DNA of 64,000 bases, from positions 124,001 to 188,000 of the forward strand of contig JACOEL010000005.1 in assembly GCA_024998625.1 (NCBI GenBank), given 5' to 3'. Each line of letters opens with the position of its first letter. Position 1 is the stretch's first letter. The notes below the pieces were generated by a model. It was not told the origin of the DNA and ran no database searches. It worked only from the letters and a program-made list of their open reading frames with translations. Shown piece after piece: positions 49,633 to 57,906 of this stretch. Position numbers and translations under genes: made by a program. The DNA comes from Nitrospira sp. GTDB taxonomy: Bacteria; Nitrospirota; Nitrospiria; Nitrospirales; Nitrospiraceae.

Positions 49633-50703
49633 GTGGGGACTCCGCTCCGACGAATGAGCGTCTGGGGGCTGTGTCTACTCTGGCTGGCAGTAGCGCTGTC
49701 TTCCTGCGGCCAAGGTGCGGGCAGCGATCCTGCCGAGTTCCGACCGCTCCTGCATTACTTCACCTGGTCCGACTATGTGGGACCGGACATTATTCAGGAG
49801 TTTGAACGGCGTGAGCGGGTGAAGGTAGTCATCGATACCTTCAGCAGCAATGAAGAGTTGTTGGCCAAGCTCCAGAGCGGGGCCACGGGGTATGACGTGG
49901 CGGTACCCTCGGATTTCATGGTGGCCATCATGATCCAACAAGGGCTGCTGAGTGAATTGGACCAGCAGGCGCTGCCCAACGCGTCGTTCTTGGAGCCGCA
50001 TTTACAAGCGCTCCCGTTCGATCCGGAGCGACGGTATTCGGTCCCCTATCTGTGGGGCAGCGTGGGGATCGGGTACGATTCCGCGGTGATCCCGACGCCG
50101 CCCGACAGTTGGACGATCCTCTGGGACCAGCGATACAAAGGCCGCATCAGCATGTTGAACGATCAGCGGGAAGTCTTCGGCGCGGTGTTGCGTTCTATGG
50201 GACAATCGATGAACAGCACGGATCCGCAGGTGATCGAGGCGGCGAAGGAGCGGTTGCTGAGGCAGAAGCCTTTGGTGAAGACCTATACGAGCGACCATTA
50301 CGATCAGTTGTTGGCTTCAGGGGAGGTGGTTTTGGCGCATGCCTGGGGTGGACCGGTGGCGAGGGCCATGGCTGAGCGACCCTCCATTCGCTATGTCGTC
50401 CCGAAGGAAGGGGCAACCTTGTGGGCCGACTGTCTGGTGGTGCTCCGGACGGCGCCGCAGAAACAGTTAGCCATGCGGTTTATCAACTATTTGATGGAGC
50501 CTCAGGTCGCGGCGCGCACGTCGGAGCGGCTGCGTTTTGCCTCCGCTTCCCGGCCCGCCCGGGAATTGGTGAGCGCCTCGACAAGGGACAATCCCGCGGT
50601 GTATCCGCCGCTCGATCAACTTGATCGATTGGAGTGGATGAAGGACGTCGGCAGGGGCATCCGCCTCTATGACCGGGCCTGGACGGAACTGAAAATGCAA
50701 TGA
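49633..50703 (+). CDS. potD: Polyamine-binding periplasmic lipoprotein PotD
   Basis: 356 residues. Starts with GTG immediately after the potC stop (ATG 49654 is an alternative). Lipobox LSSC near residue 25, so it is anchored in the inner membrane, unlike soluble E. coli PotD. Binding-protein fold: LHYFTWSDYVGPDIIQEFER, VDTFSSNEELLAKLQSG, YDVAVPSDFMVAIMIQQG, VPYLWGSVGIGYDS and WTILWDQRYKGRISMLND. The aspartate/tryptophan pattern agrees with spermidine or putrescine binding. Completes the potABCD operon. Confidence 0.92.
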   Translation: MGTPLRRMSVWGLCLLWLAVALSSCGQGAGSDPAEFRPLLHYFTWSDYVGPDIIQEFERRERVKVVIDTFSSNEELLAKLQSGATGYDVAVPSDFMVAIMIQQGLLSELDQQALPNASFLEPHLQALPFDPERRYSVPYLWGSVGIGYDSAVIPTPPDSWTILWDQRYKGRISMLNDQREVFGAVLRSMGQSMNSTDPQVIEAAKERLLRQKPLVKTYTSDHYDQLLASGEVVLAHAWGGPVARAMAERPSIRYVVPKEGATLWADCLVVLRTAPQKQLAMRFINYLMEPQVAARTSERLRFASASRPARELVSASTRDNPAVYPPLDQLDRLEWMKDVGRGIRLYDRAWTELKMQ

Positions 50704-50722
50704 GCGAGTGCCGCGGGTCTTG

Positions 50723-50751
50723 TTTCAAAAAGACTGACGAATCAGTATAAT
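50723..50751 (+). promoter_or_regulatory. Sigma-70-type promoter before the RND efflux operon
   Basis: A perfect -10 box TATAAT at 50746-50751 with a weak -35 TTTCAA at 50723-50728 and a 17-base spacer. It lies 19 bp after the potD stop. Because transcription would begin near 50758, the outer-membrane gene must start at 50789 or 50801, not at 50750. Confidence 0.55.
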
Positions 50752-50788
50752 GCGCGCGCTGTCCTCGATGGTTCGATACTCCTGCACA

Positions 50789-52147
50789 ATGCGTGACGAC
50801 ATGCTCCACTACAGAGATCGCCTGCGGGTAGGCCCGTGCCTATCGGCCCTGGTCTGTCGAGCCTGGCTGGCGATCGGCCTGCTGGGATGTTTCCTGATCG
50901 GTGGCGCGATTGTGCAGGCGGCTGAATCAACCCCACCCCCGGCGGTTCCGTTTTCTCCGCCGGTGGTCCGCCTGAACTTGTCCGAGGCGATGGCCCTGTT
51001 TTTGAAGCAAAACCTGGATTTGCTGATTGCCAAGTACGGGATCGAGTCCAGCAAGGGACAGCAGATTACGGCACGGCTCTTTCCGAATCCGGTAGCACAG
51101 CTGGGAAACGTGGCCTCGTTTACGCAGGGCAATACGCTGGCCAAAACCGGCGCACTCACCATGCAGGTGCAGCAATTGTTTGAATTGGCCGGCAAACGCG
51201 GATACCGGATCGAAAGCGCCGGTTTCGGGGTGCAGTCGGCGGAAGCGGATTTTGAAGATGCCGTTCGGCAGCTAGGGTTTACGATCAAAGATGCCTACTA
51301 TCGAGTGCTGGTGGCGCAGCGCCGGCTGTCTTTGGCCGAAGAAAACCGGGACCGGTTTGCGCGCATTTTAGACGTCAACACGATCCGGTTTAAGAAAGGG
51401 TATATCGCCGAAGTCGATCTGATCCGCATTCGTCTGCAGGTGGTCGATTTTCAAGCGCAGGTGATCGAGGCGATTCAGGAGGGCGAGTCCGCCCGAGCCG
51501 ATCTTCGGCAACTGCTGCGTCTCTCTCCTGTGTCGAAGCTGGAGTTGACGACCGAAATGGACTACCGGCGGGTGGACCCCGACATGGGACGGCTCAGGTC
51601 GGTGGCCCTCGATGTCCGTCCCGATATCAAGAGCCGGCGGGCGGCCCTGTTGCAACGAGAGGCGGATCTCAAACTGGCCAAGGCCTTTCGGGTTCCCGAT
51701 GTGACGATCGGCGCCGGTTATGCGGTGCAAGGGTCGCGGGGCCCCGATAACCAGCAGATGGGGATCCTGAATCTGGGGGTGCCCCTGCCCCTGTTCAATC
51801 GTAACCAGGGCGGGATCGTCCAGGCTGAGGTCGGCGTGCAGTCGGCGCAGGCGGAGTTGGATCGCACGGTCAACCAGGTGGAGAACCAGGTGGATGTGGC
51901 CTACCAGAATCTGCTCCAGAGTCGCCGGCTGGTGGAAGCCTATCTGGCGGGAGTGCTGGAAGATGCCCGCTCCACCTTCACCATCGTCGAGCGCGCCTAT
52001 GAACGGGGAGGAGCCACCATTCTGGATCTCCTCGATGCCGCGCGTACGTCCCGTACGATTCAACAGAATTTCATCGAGGCCCTCTTTTCCTATCAGCGGA
52101 ACCTGTTCCAATTGGAGAGTTCGGTCGGGCAGGAGATCTCGTCATGA
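50789..52147 (+). CDS. TolC-family outer-membrane factor of a metal RND efflux system (CzcC/CusC-like)
   Basis: 452 residues from ATG 50789 (ATG 50801 is also possible). Signal sequence with AIGLLGCFLIGGAIVQAAES. Two outer-membrane-efflux repeats: LNLSEAMALFLKQNLDLLIA, PVAQLGNVASFTQGN, LFELAGKRGYRIESA in the first; ALLQREADLKLAKAFRVPD, GVPLPLFNRNQGGIVQAEV and LDLLDAARTSRTIQQNF in the second. The GKRGYR...PLFNRNQG pattern is typical of CzcC/CusC-type members. Forms the outer channel for the adaptor and pump encoded next; the stop overlaps the adaptor start (ATGA). Confidence 0.9.
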   Translation: MRDDMLHYRDRLRVGPCLSALVCRAWLAIGLLGCFLIGGAIVQAAESTPPPAVPFSPPVVRLNLSEAMALFLKQNLDLLIAKYGIESSKGQQITARLFPNPVAQLGNVASFTQGNTLAKTGALTMQVQQLFELAGKRGYRIESAGFGVQSAEADFEDAVRQLGFTIKDAYYRVLVAQRRLSLAEENRDRFARILDVNTIRFKKGYIAEVDLIRIRLQVVDFQAQVIEAIQEGESARADLRQLLRLSPVSKLELTTEMDYRRVDPDMGRLRSVALDVRPDIKSRRAALLQREADLKLAKAFRVPDVTIGAGYAVQGSRGPDNQQMGILNLGVPLPLFNRNQGGIVQAEVGVQSAQAELDRTVNQVENQVDVAYQNLLQSRRLVEAYLAGVLEDARSTFTIVERAYERGGATILDLLDAARTSRTIQQNFIEALFSYQRNLFQLESSVGQEISS

Positions 52148-53289
52148 TCATTGGCGTGCGGTCGGTCGCAGGAGTAGCCGTGGCGCTGTCGCTATGCGCC
52201 TGCAGTCAAACGCAAGAACCAGCCTCTTCGAAGCCTCCCGTGCCCCCGGAACATGTTGCCGTCCAGCCTTCGCCGCAGTCCACCGGACAGATTGAAACGG
52301 CTGTGGTGGATTTCAAACCGATCCAGCCCGAGCTGGTCCTGGTCGGAAAGGTGGCCTATGGGGAGGACCGGTATTCGAAAATTTCCTCTCCATTGCAGGG
52401 ACGGGTGGTGGAGGTGCGGGCCAAACTGGGCGATCGCGTGGAGGCGGGCGCGACGTTGCTGGTCATCGACAGTTCCGAGATTACCGCCGCCTATTCGGAG
52501 TTCGTGAAAGAAGCCTCGGAGTTGGAGTACTCCACGCGGGCGCAGGAACTCGCGAAGGAATTGTTTGCCACCAAGGCCTTGGCCTTGAAGGATCTCAAGC
52601 AGGCCGAGAACGATTTGATCAAAGCACGCGCGGAATTCCGGCGGGCGAAGGAGCGCTTGTTGTCTCTGCGCATTCCTGCTCAGGAGCTGGAGAAGCCGCT
52701 CGCCCAACAGCGTATTACCTCGCGCTTCGAGATGAAGAGCCCCTTGACCGGCACCGTCGTCGAACGGGCCGTGACGCCGGGACAGTCTGTCGGAAGCGAC
52801 GCCGGCCAAGTGTTGTTCACGGTGGCCGATCTGGATCGGTTGCAGGTCGTGGCCGATGTCTACGAACGGGACCTCGCTTTGGTGAAAGTCAGCCAGGTCG
52901 GGCGGATCAATGTGGAAGCCTATCCGGGGACCGACTTCGCCTCCGTCGTGGCCTCCATCGGAGATGTCGTCGATCCGAACACCCGCACGATTAAGGTTCG
53001 AGCCTGGGTCGATAATCGCGATCAGCGCCTGAAACCGGAGATGTTCGCGAGACTGAGGTTGGATGTCGGCGACGCCACGCCGTTCCTCACGATTCCCAAG
53101 GAAGCCGTCGTCGAGATCGACGGCAAACATTTCGTCTATCTGGTCGACGCGCCCAACCACTATGAGAAACGCGAGGTGATGGTCTCCAACGTATCCAGCG
53201 GACAGGTCCGCATTCTGGAGGGGCTGACGTCCGGCCAGCGCATCGTCATCAAGGGCGCGGTGTTGGTGAAGGGGCAGGAGGTGAAATAA
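52144..53289 (+). CDS. RND periplasmic adaptor subunit (CzcB/CusB-like lipoprotein)
   Basis: 381 residues. Signal with lipobox LCAC near residue 19, so it is lipid-anchored. Membrane-fusion protein layout: barrel-sandwich halves (ISSPLQGRVVEVRAKLGDRV, SRFEMKSPLTGTVVERAVTP), an alpha-hairpin between them (about 115-190; LKDLKQAENDLIKARAEF) and beta-barrel and proximal domains (TIKVRAWVDNRDQRLKPEMF, TIPKEAVVEIDGKHFVYLV). No metal-binding Met cluster of CusB or His tail is obvious. Links the pump to the outer-membrane factor. Confidence 0.92.
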   Translation: MIIGVRSVAGVAVALSLCACSQTQEPASSKPPVPPEHVAVQPSPQSTGQIETAVVDFKPIQPELVLVGKVAYGEDRYSKISSPLQGRVVEVRAKLGDRVEAGATLLVIDSSEITAAYSEFVKEASELEYSTRAQELAKELFATKALALKDLKQAENDLIKARAEFRRAKERLLSLRIPAQELEKPLAQQRITSRFEMKSPLTGTVVERAVTPGQSVGSDAGQVLFTVADLDRLQVVADVYERDLALVKVSQVGRINVEAYPGTDFASVVASIGDVVDPNTRTIKVRAWVDNRDQRLKPEMFARLRLDVGDATPFLTIPKEAVVEIDGKHFVYLVDAPNHYEKREVMVSNVSSGQVRILEGLTSGQRIVIKGAVLVKGQEVK

Positions 53290-53305
53290 TGAGGTATCCC
53301 GCCTC

Positions 53306-56300
53306 ATGATTGTTCGTATCGTCGAGCTCTCCCTGGTTCAGCGGTTTCTGATCTGCGCGCTGGGTTTCAGTCTCCTCTTCGGCGGGCTCTATGCCTTCCA
53401 GCAACTCGACATCGTCGCCTATCCGGATCCGTCTCCTCCGATGGTGGAGGTGATCACGCAATTTCCCGGTTGGTCCGCGGAAGAGATCGAGCGGCAGATC
53501 ACGATTCCCATCGAGGTGGCCTTAAACGGCATGCCGGGTCTTACCGATATCCGTTCCTTGTCTATTTTCGGGTTGAGCGACGTGAAGATCTATTTCGACT
53601 TCGGGACGCAATATTTCTTCGACCGGCAGGAAGTCATCAATCGCCTGGCCACGGTCACTCTTCCTCAAAACGTGCAGCCGGCCTTGTCGCCCTGGTGGGC
53701 GATTGCGGAGATCTACCGCTATGAACTGGCCGGAGACGGGAAGACGAGCCTGACCGACCTCAAGACGATCCAGGATTGGCAGGTTCGGCGGGAGTTCCGG
53801 CGTGTGCCGGGCATCATCGATGTGACGGCCTTCGGAGGCACGACCCAGGAATATCACGTCGATATCGATCCCGGGAAATTGATCAGTTATCAAGTCAGCC
53901 TCGCGCAGGTCATGGAGGCGTTGACCAACAGCAACGCGAACGTCGGCGGCAACTATCTCACCGTCGGCGCGCAGAATTACAACATCCGCGGCCTGGGGCT
54001 GATCAACGGTTTGGCGGATATCGAGAATGTGATGGTGGCCGAAAAGGAAGGCACTCCCATTTTCGTCAAAACGCTGGGCACTGTGTCGGTGGGCCATCGG
54101 GTGAGGCTGGGCAAGGTCGGCATCGACGACAACGACGACGTGGTGGAGGGAGTGATTCTGTTGCAGCGTGGATACAAGGCGCTGTCCGTGCTGGAGCGGG
54201 TCCGGGAAAAGGTCGAGGAACTGAACAAGTGGAAATTGCCGGAAGGAGTGAAGGTCAAGACCTTCTACGACCGGACGGCCCTGATCCATACCACCGTTGA
54301 AACGGTCACCGATATTTTGATCAGCGGCATGGTGCTGGTCTTTGTGATTCTGTTCGTGTTTCTCGGTCATTTCCGTGCGTCCCTCATCGTGGCGTTGACC
54401 ATTCCCATGTCGCTGTTGTTCACCTTCACCATGATGGTGATGATCGGGCAGTCCGCCAACCTCATTTCGCTCGGCTCGATCGATTTCGGCATCATCGTCG
54501 ATGCGACCCTGGTGATGGTGGAAAGTATCTTTTTCCATCTCGGCCATGATCGCCGCCTGGGCCTGACTGTGCCGCAACAGATCGTACGGGCGGCCCGCCA
54601 GGTCGGCCAGCCGATTTTCTTTTCAACGGCGATCATCGTGGTGGCGTTCATTCCACTGTTCACGATGACCGGCGTGCCCGGGAAGATTTTTGCGCCGATG
54701 TCCATCACCTATGGATTTGCCCTCTTCGGTGCGCTGCTCATGGCCTTTACGTTGGCACCGGTGTTGTGCTCGCTGCTGCTGACAGGGGTGGTCAAGGAAG
54801 AAGATACGCGGTTTGTGAGCGCAATTCGCCGGACCTATCTGGCCGTGTTGCAGTGGGCCTTGCGCCACAACGTGAAAGTGATCGGCACGGCGCTGTTGCT
54901 GTTGGTCGGGGCATTCGGGGCGCTGCAATTCATCGGCGGAGAATTCATGCCGGCGTTGGAGGAGGGGAACCTCTGGGTTCGTGCGACCATGCCGGTCGAT
55001 ATTTCCTACGACGAAGCTGCCCGCTTGACCGGAGAAATCCGGCAGATGTTCCGGCAGTCGCCCGAGGTCGTCACGATCGTCTCTCAGCTCGGGAGACCCG
55101 ACGACGGGACCGACCCCACGAGTTTCTTCAACGCGGAGTTCCTCGCGAATCTGAAGCCGCAGAAGGAGTGGCGGTCTGGGCTCAGCAAGGACCAGTTGGT
55201 GGAGGAGATCGAGGCGCGGCTGAAGGTCATTCCCGGGATCGTCTTCAACTTTTCCCAGGTCATTCAGGACAATGTGGAAGAGGCCATGTCCGGCGTGAAG
55301 GGGGAGAATTCCATCAAGTTGTTCGGCAACGACCTGAAGACCATGGAGGCGAAGGCGGTCGAAGTCGAAGCGGTCATGAAGGGTGTCCGAGGCGTCAAGG
55401 ATTTGGGAATTTTCCGGTTAGTGGGACAGCCCAATCTCCTGATCCAGGTGGATCGGGAAGCCAGCGCCCGGTATGGGTTACGCGTGTCCGACGTCAACGC
55501 GGTGGTGCAGGCGGCGGTTGGCGGTCAGGGGGTGACCCAGGTCTACGAGGGCGAGCGCCTGTTCGATCTGGTGGTTCGGTTTCTTCCTGAGTTTCGGCGG
55601 GATGCCGAGACCATCGGCAATATTCTGGTCAATACGCCGGACGGCGCGCGGATCCCCCTGAAACAGGTGGCGACGATCAGGACCCAGACCGGCGCGTTCA
55701 TCATTTATCGGGAAAACAACGAACGGTATATTCCGATCAAGTTCAGCGTCCGCGACCGCGACCTGGAGAGCACGGTGAAGGAGGCCCAGACCAAGATGGC
55801 TCAAGCGGTCTCGCTCCCGGAACGGTATCGGCTTGAATGGGCCGGCCAGTACGATCAACTCACGGCCGAACAAAAACGCCTGACGATGATCGTCCCGGTG
55901 AGTCTGGTGATCATCCTGTTTCTTCTCTACACGACCTTCAACTCCCTGACGAACGCGCTGCTGGTGTTGGTCACGGTGCCGTTTGCGTTGATCGGCGGTA
56001 TTTTCTCGCTCGTTTTCACCGGAACCCATTTCAGCATTTCTGCGGCGGTCGGGGTGATTTCGACGCTGGGAGTAGCGATTCTCGGAGGAGTCCTGTTAAT
56101 CTCACGCATCGAGGATTTTCGTCGGCATGGGCTCGATTTGCGAGAGGCCGTCCTGAAGGGGGCGGATGTGCAGATGCGTCCCATTCTCATGGCCACGCTC
56201 GCGGCAGCCATCGGGCTGCTCCCTGCAGCCTTGGCCACGGGGATCGGCTCGCAGGCCCAACAACCGCTGGCCCGGGTGGTGGTGGGCGGAATGCTGACTG

Positions 56301-56410
56301 CGGCGGTGCTGATCCTGGTGGTGCTGCCGGTCTTGTATGAAGTGGTGCATCGTCGCACGGCGAGCACGCGCACGGTCGAAGCAGAGCAGGAACCGGTGGT
56401 TCCACATTAA
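53306..56410 (+). CDS. Heavy-metal efflux RND pump (CzcA/CusA family)
   Basis: 1034 residues. Twelve membrane helices and two large periplasmic loops. Family marks: DIVAYPDPSPPMVEVITQFP, WSAEEIERQITIPIEVALNG, SIFGLSDVKIYFDFG, the TM4 motif GSIDFGIIVDATLVMVES, and FIGGEFMPALEEGNLWVRAT. The TM4 acidic residues serve proton relay. CzcA and CusA types differ by motifs in TM4; DFGIIVDATLVMVE has Ala-Thr where CzcA has Gly-Ala, so the metal cannot be named. Proton-driven export of divalent or monovalent metals from cytoplasm or periplasm. Starts 16 bp after the adaptor stop. No metal sensor gene is adjacent. Confidence 0.94.
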   Translation: MIVRIVELSLVQRFLICALGFSLLFGGLYAFQQLDIVAYPDPSPPMVEVITQFPGWSAEEIERQITIPIEVALNGMPGLTDIRSLSIFGLSDVKIYFDFGTQYFFDRQEVINRLATVTLPQNVQPALSPWWAIAEIYRYELAGDGKTSLTDLKTIQDWQVRREFRRVPGIIDVTAFGGTTQEYHVDIDPGKLISYQVSLAQVMEALTNSNANVGGNYLTVGAQNYNIRGLGLINGLADIENVMVAEKEGTPIFVKTLGTVSVGHRVRLGKVGIDDNDDVVEGVILLQRGYKALSVLERVREKVEELNKWKLPEGVKVKTFYDRTALIHTTVETVTDILISGMVLVFVILFVFLGHFRASLIVALTIPMSLLFTFTMMVMIGQSANLISLGSIDFGIIVDATLVMVESIFFHLGHDRRLGLTVPQQIVRAARQVGQPIFFSTAIIVVAFIPLFTMTGVPGKIFAPMSITYGFALFGALLMAFTLAPVLCSLLLTGVVKEEDTRFVSAIRRTYLAVLQWALRHNVKVIGTALLLLVGAFGALQFIGGEFMPALEEGNLWVRATMPVDISYDEAARLTGEIRQMFRQSPEVVTIVSQLGRPDDGTDPTSFFNAEFLANLKPQKEWRSGLSKDQLVEEIEARLKVIPGIVFNFSQVIQDNVEEAMSGVKGENSIKLFGNDLKTMEAKAVEVEAVMKGVRGVKDLGIFRLVGQPNLLIQVDREASARYGLRVSDVNAVVQAAVGGQGVTQVYEGERLFDLVVRFLPEFRRDAETIGNILVNTPDGARIPLKQVATIRTQTGAFIIYRENNERYIPIKFSVRDRDLESTVKEAQTKMAQAVSLPERYRLEWAGQYDQLTAEQKRLTMIVPVSLVIILFLLYTTFNSLTNALLVLVTVPFALIGGIFSLVFTGTHFSISAAVGVISTLGVAILGGVLLISRIEDFRRHGLDLREAVLKGADVQMRPILMATLAAAIGLLPAALATGIGSQAQQPLARVVVGGMLTAAVLILVVLPVLYEVVHRRTASTRTVEAEQEPVVPH

Positions 56411-56437
56411 TGGTCATGCTGTAAGGGGTAGGTCACT

Positions 56438-57241
56438 ATGATAGGTGTGAAGCAGCGTATGGTCGGTCGATTGTTGGTTCGGAGCCTGGTGTGCCTGGGC
56501 TTGGTGGGAATTACTGCGGATCAAGCCTGGTCCGCTGCCACCGTATGGCCGGTGCAGATGCCGTATGAGGCGCCGCCCAAGTCCGAGCCGGTGCCGGATG
56601 TTTCGGTGGCCCCGAATACCAAGGCCCTGACGCCTGAGGAACTGCAGCGGGCCGAGGCGCTGTTGCCGTTGTTGGAGGGAAAGCAGGAATTCTGGGCGAT
56701 GGGTGAATTCGTGCATCTGGGTGAGCCGGTTCTGTCGGTGGTGACCAAGGCGCTGGCCATGCCCGGCCCGCGGATCCGGTACAATGCCATTGAGACTCTT
56801 TCCATGATCAAGTCTCCGGCCGCCGTGCCGGCTTTGCTGGATACCGCGAAGCTGGGGACGGAACTGCCTCGCATTCGTGAGCACGCGCTCCGGGTCGCGG
56901 TGCGCCTGGATCCGATGGAGGCCGCGCCGGCCATTGAGGTGATGGCGAAGGATGCCAATCCGTCGATTCGCAAGGCGGCGGCGGTTGAAGCGCGGTATGT
57001 TCGTCGGAAAGAGGTGATTCAGCCCCTCATCGATCTGCTGGGGGATGACGAACGGTTCGTGGCCCTGTCCGCCGTGCAGTCGCTTTGGACCTTGACCCGG
57101 CATGAGACGGAGTTTCATGACTGGGATGCCTCCAGCAAGCAGGATCGCCAGACTTGGGCGCAGGAATGGATTGACTGGTGGAACCAGTCGAAAGAGACGT
57201 TTGAAATGCCGGAGCCGAAGAGCCGCAAACGTGCGGGCTGA
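56438..57241 (+). CDS. Exported HEAT-repeat protein
   Basis: 267 residues. Signal peptide (LVRSLVCLGLVGITADQAWS, cut near WSA). The mature part from about residue 75 has HEAT-like helix pairs: VLSVVTKALAMPGPRIRYNA, SMIKSPAAVPALLDTAKLG, EHALRVAVRLDPMEAAPAIE and DDERFVALSAVQSLWTLTRH. HEAT repeats bind other proteins. It directly follows the RND pump gene (27 bp), so a periplasmic helper of the efflux system is possible but not shown. The last residues (EPKSRKRAG) are basic. Confidence 0.78.
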   Translation: MIGVKQRMVGRLLVRSLVCLGLVGITADQAWSAATVWPVQMPYEAPPKSEPVPDVSVAPNTKALTPEELQRAEALLPLLEGKQEFWAMGEFVHLGEPVLSVVTKALAMPGPRIRYNAIETLSMIKSPAAVPALLDTAKLGTELPRIREHALRVAVRLDPMEAAPAIEVMAKDANPSIRKAAAVEARYVRRKEVIQPLIDLLGDDERFVALSAVQSLWTLTRHETEFHDWDASSKQDRQTWAQEWIDWWNQSKETFEMPEPKSRKRAG

Positions 57242-57351
57242 CGACCGGATTCGGGCGGTTGCGGAGAGTCAAAAGCCCGTGGTAGGTATTGAAGGAACAG
57301 GTTGCGCGGCGGGAGTCGCTCGCGCGATGACATTGATAGAAAAGGTGCAGG

Positions 57352-57882
57352 ATGGCGATCTTGGCGATCAGCAAACTCGGTAATCCGATTCTCCGGCAGA
57401 AGGCTGTGCCTCTGACGCCGGCGGAGATAAAAAAAGCCGCATTCCAGCAACTCATCGACGACATGTTTGAAACCATGTACGACGAACCGGGGATCGGCTT
57501 GGCCGCTCCGCAGGTAGGACGATCGCAGCAACTCGTCGTGATGGATTGCCCAGGTGAAGGCGGCTTTCCCAAGACGGTGCTCATCAACCCGACGATCCAG
57601 TTTTATGGGCCCGAGCAGGTCGAAGGATGGGAAGGCTGCTTGAGCGTCGACGGGTTGCGAGGCAAAGTGACGCGTCCCTCGACCGTTCGAGTGACGGGGC
57701 TGGATCGGAGTGGAAAGCCGTTCGATTTCGAAGCCAGCGGGTTGTATGCCGTCTGTATCCAACATGAGCTGGACCATCTCATCGGTAAGCTGTTCATCGA
57801 CCGCATGACCGACTTCTCCACACTGACCCAGATGGATGAATTTCAGAAGTATTGGCAGAAAGAACCGGCCAGTGTCATCTGA
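57352..57882 (+). CDS. def: Peptide deformylase
   Basis: 176 residues. Removes the formyl group from the N-terminal Met of new proteins with a metal ion. All three motifs are present: GIGLAAPQ (47-54), EGCLS (94-98; Cys ligand) and HELDH (138-142; two His ligands and catalytic Glu). The N-terminal ILAISKLGNPILRQKAVPL is usual. The C-terminal end (MDEFQKYWQKEPASVI) is typical for this class. Preceded by a purine-rich site (AAGGTGCAGG). The fmt gene is not nearby. Intact. Confidence 0.96.
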   Translation: MAILAISKLGNPILRQKAVPLTPAEIKKAAFQQLIDDMFETMYDEPGIGLAAPQVGRSQQLVVMDCPGEGGFPKTVLINPTIQFYGPEQVEGWEGCLSVDGLRGKVTRPSTVRVTGLDRSGKPFDFEASGLYAVCIQHELDHLIGKLFIDRMTDFSTLTQMDEFQKYWQKEPASVI

Positions 57883-57906
57883 TCCCTCCCGGATCGTCGA
57901 GTCGTC

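Noticed and set aside
50750-50788. Earlier ATG start for the outer-membrane efflux gene at 50750
   Set aside because: It lies inside the -10 box TATAAT, upstream of the likely transcription start.
52192-53307. 371-codon open frame antisense to the RND adaptor gene
   Set aside because: The adaptor on the plus strand is complete and coupled to its neighbours.
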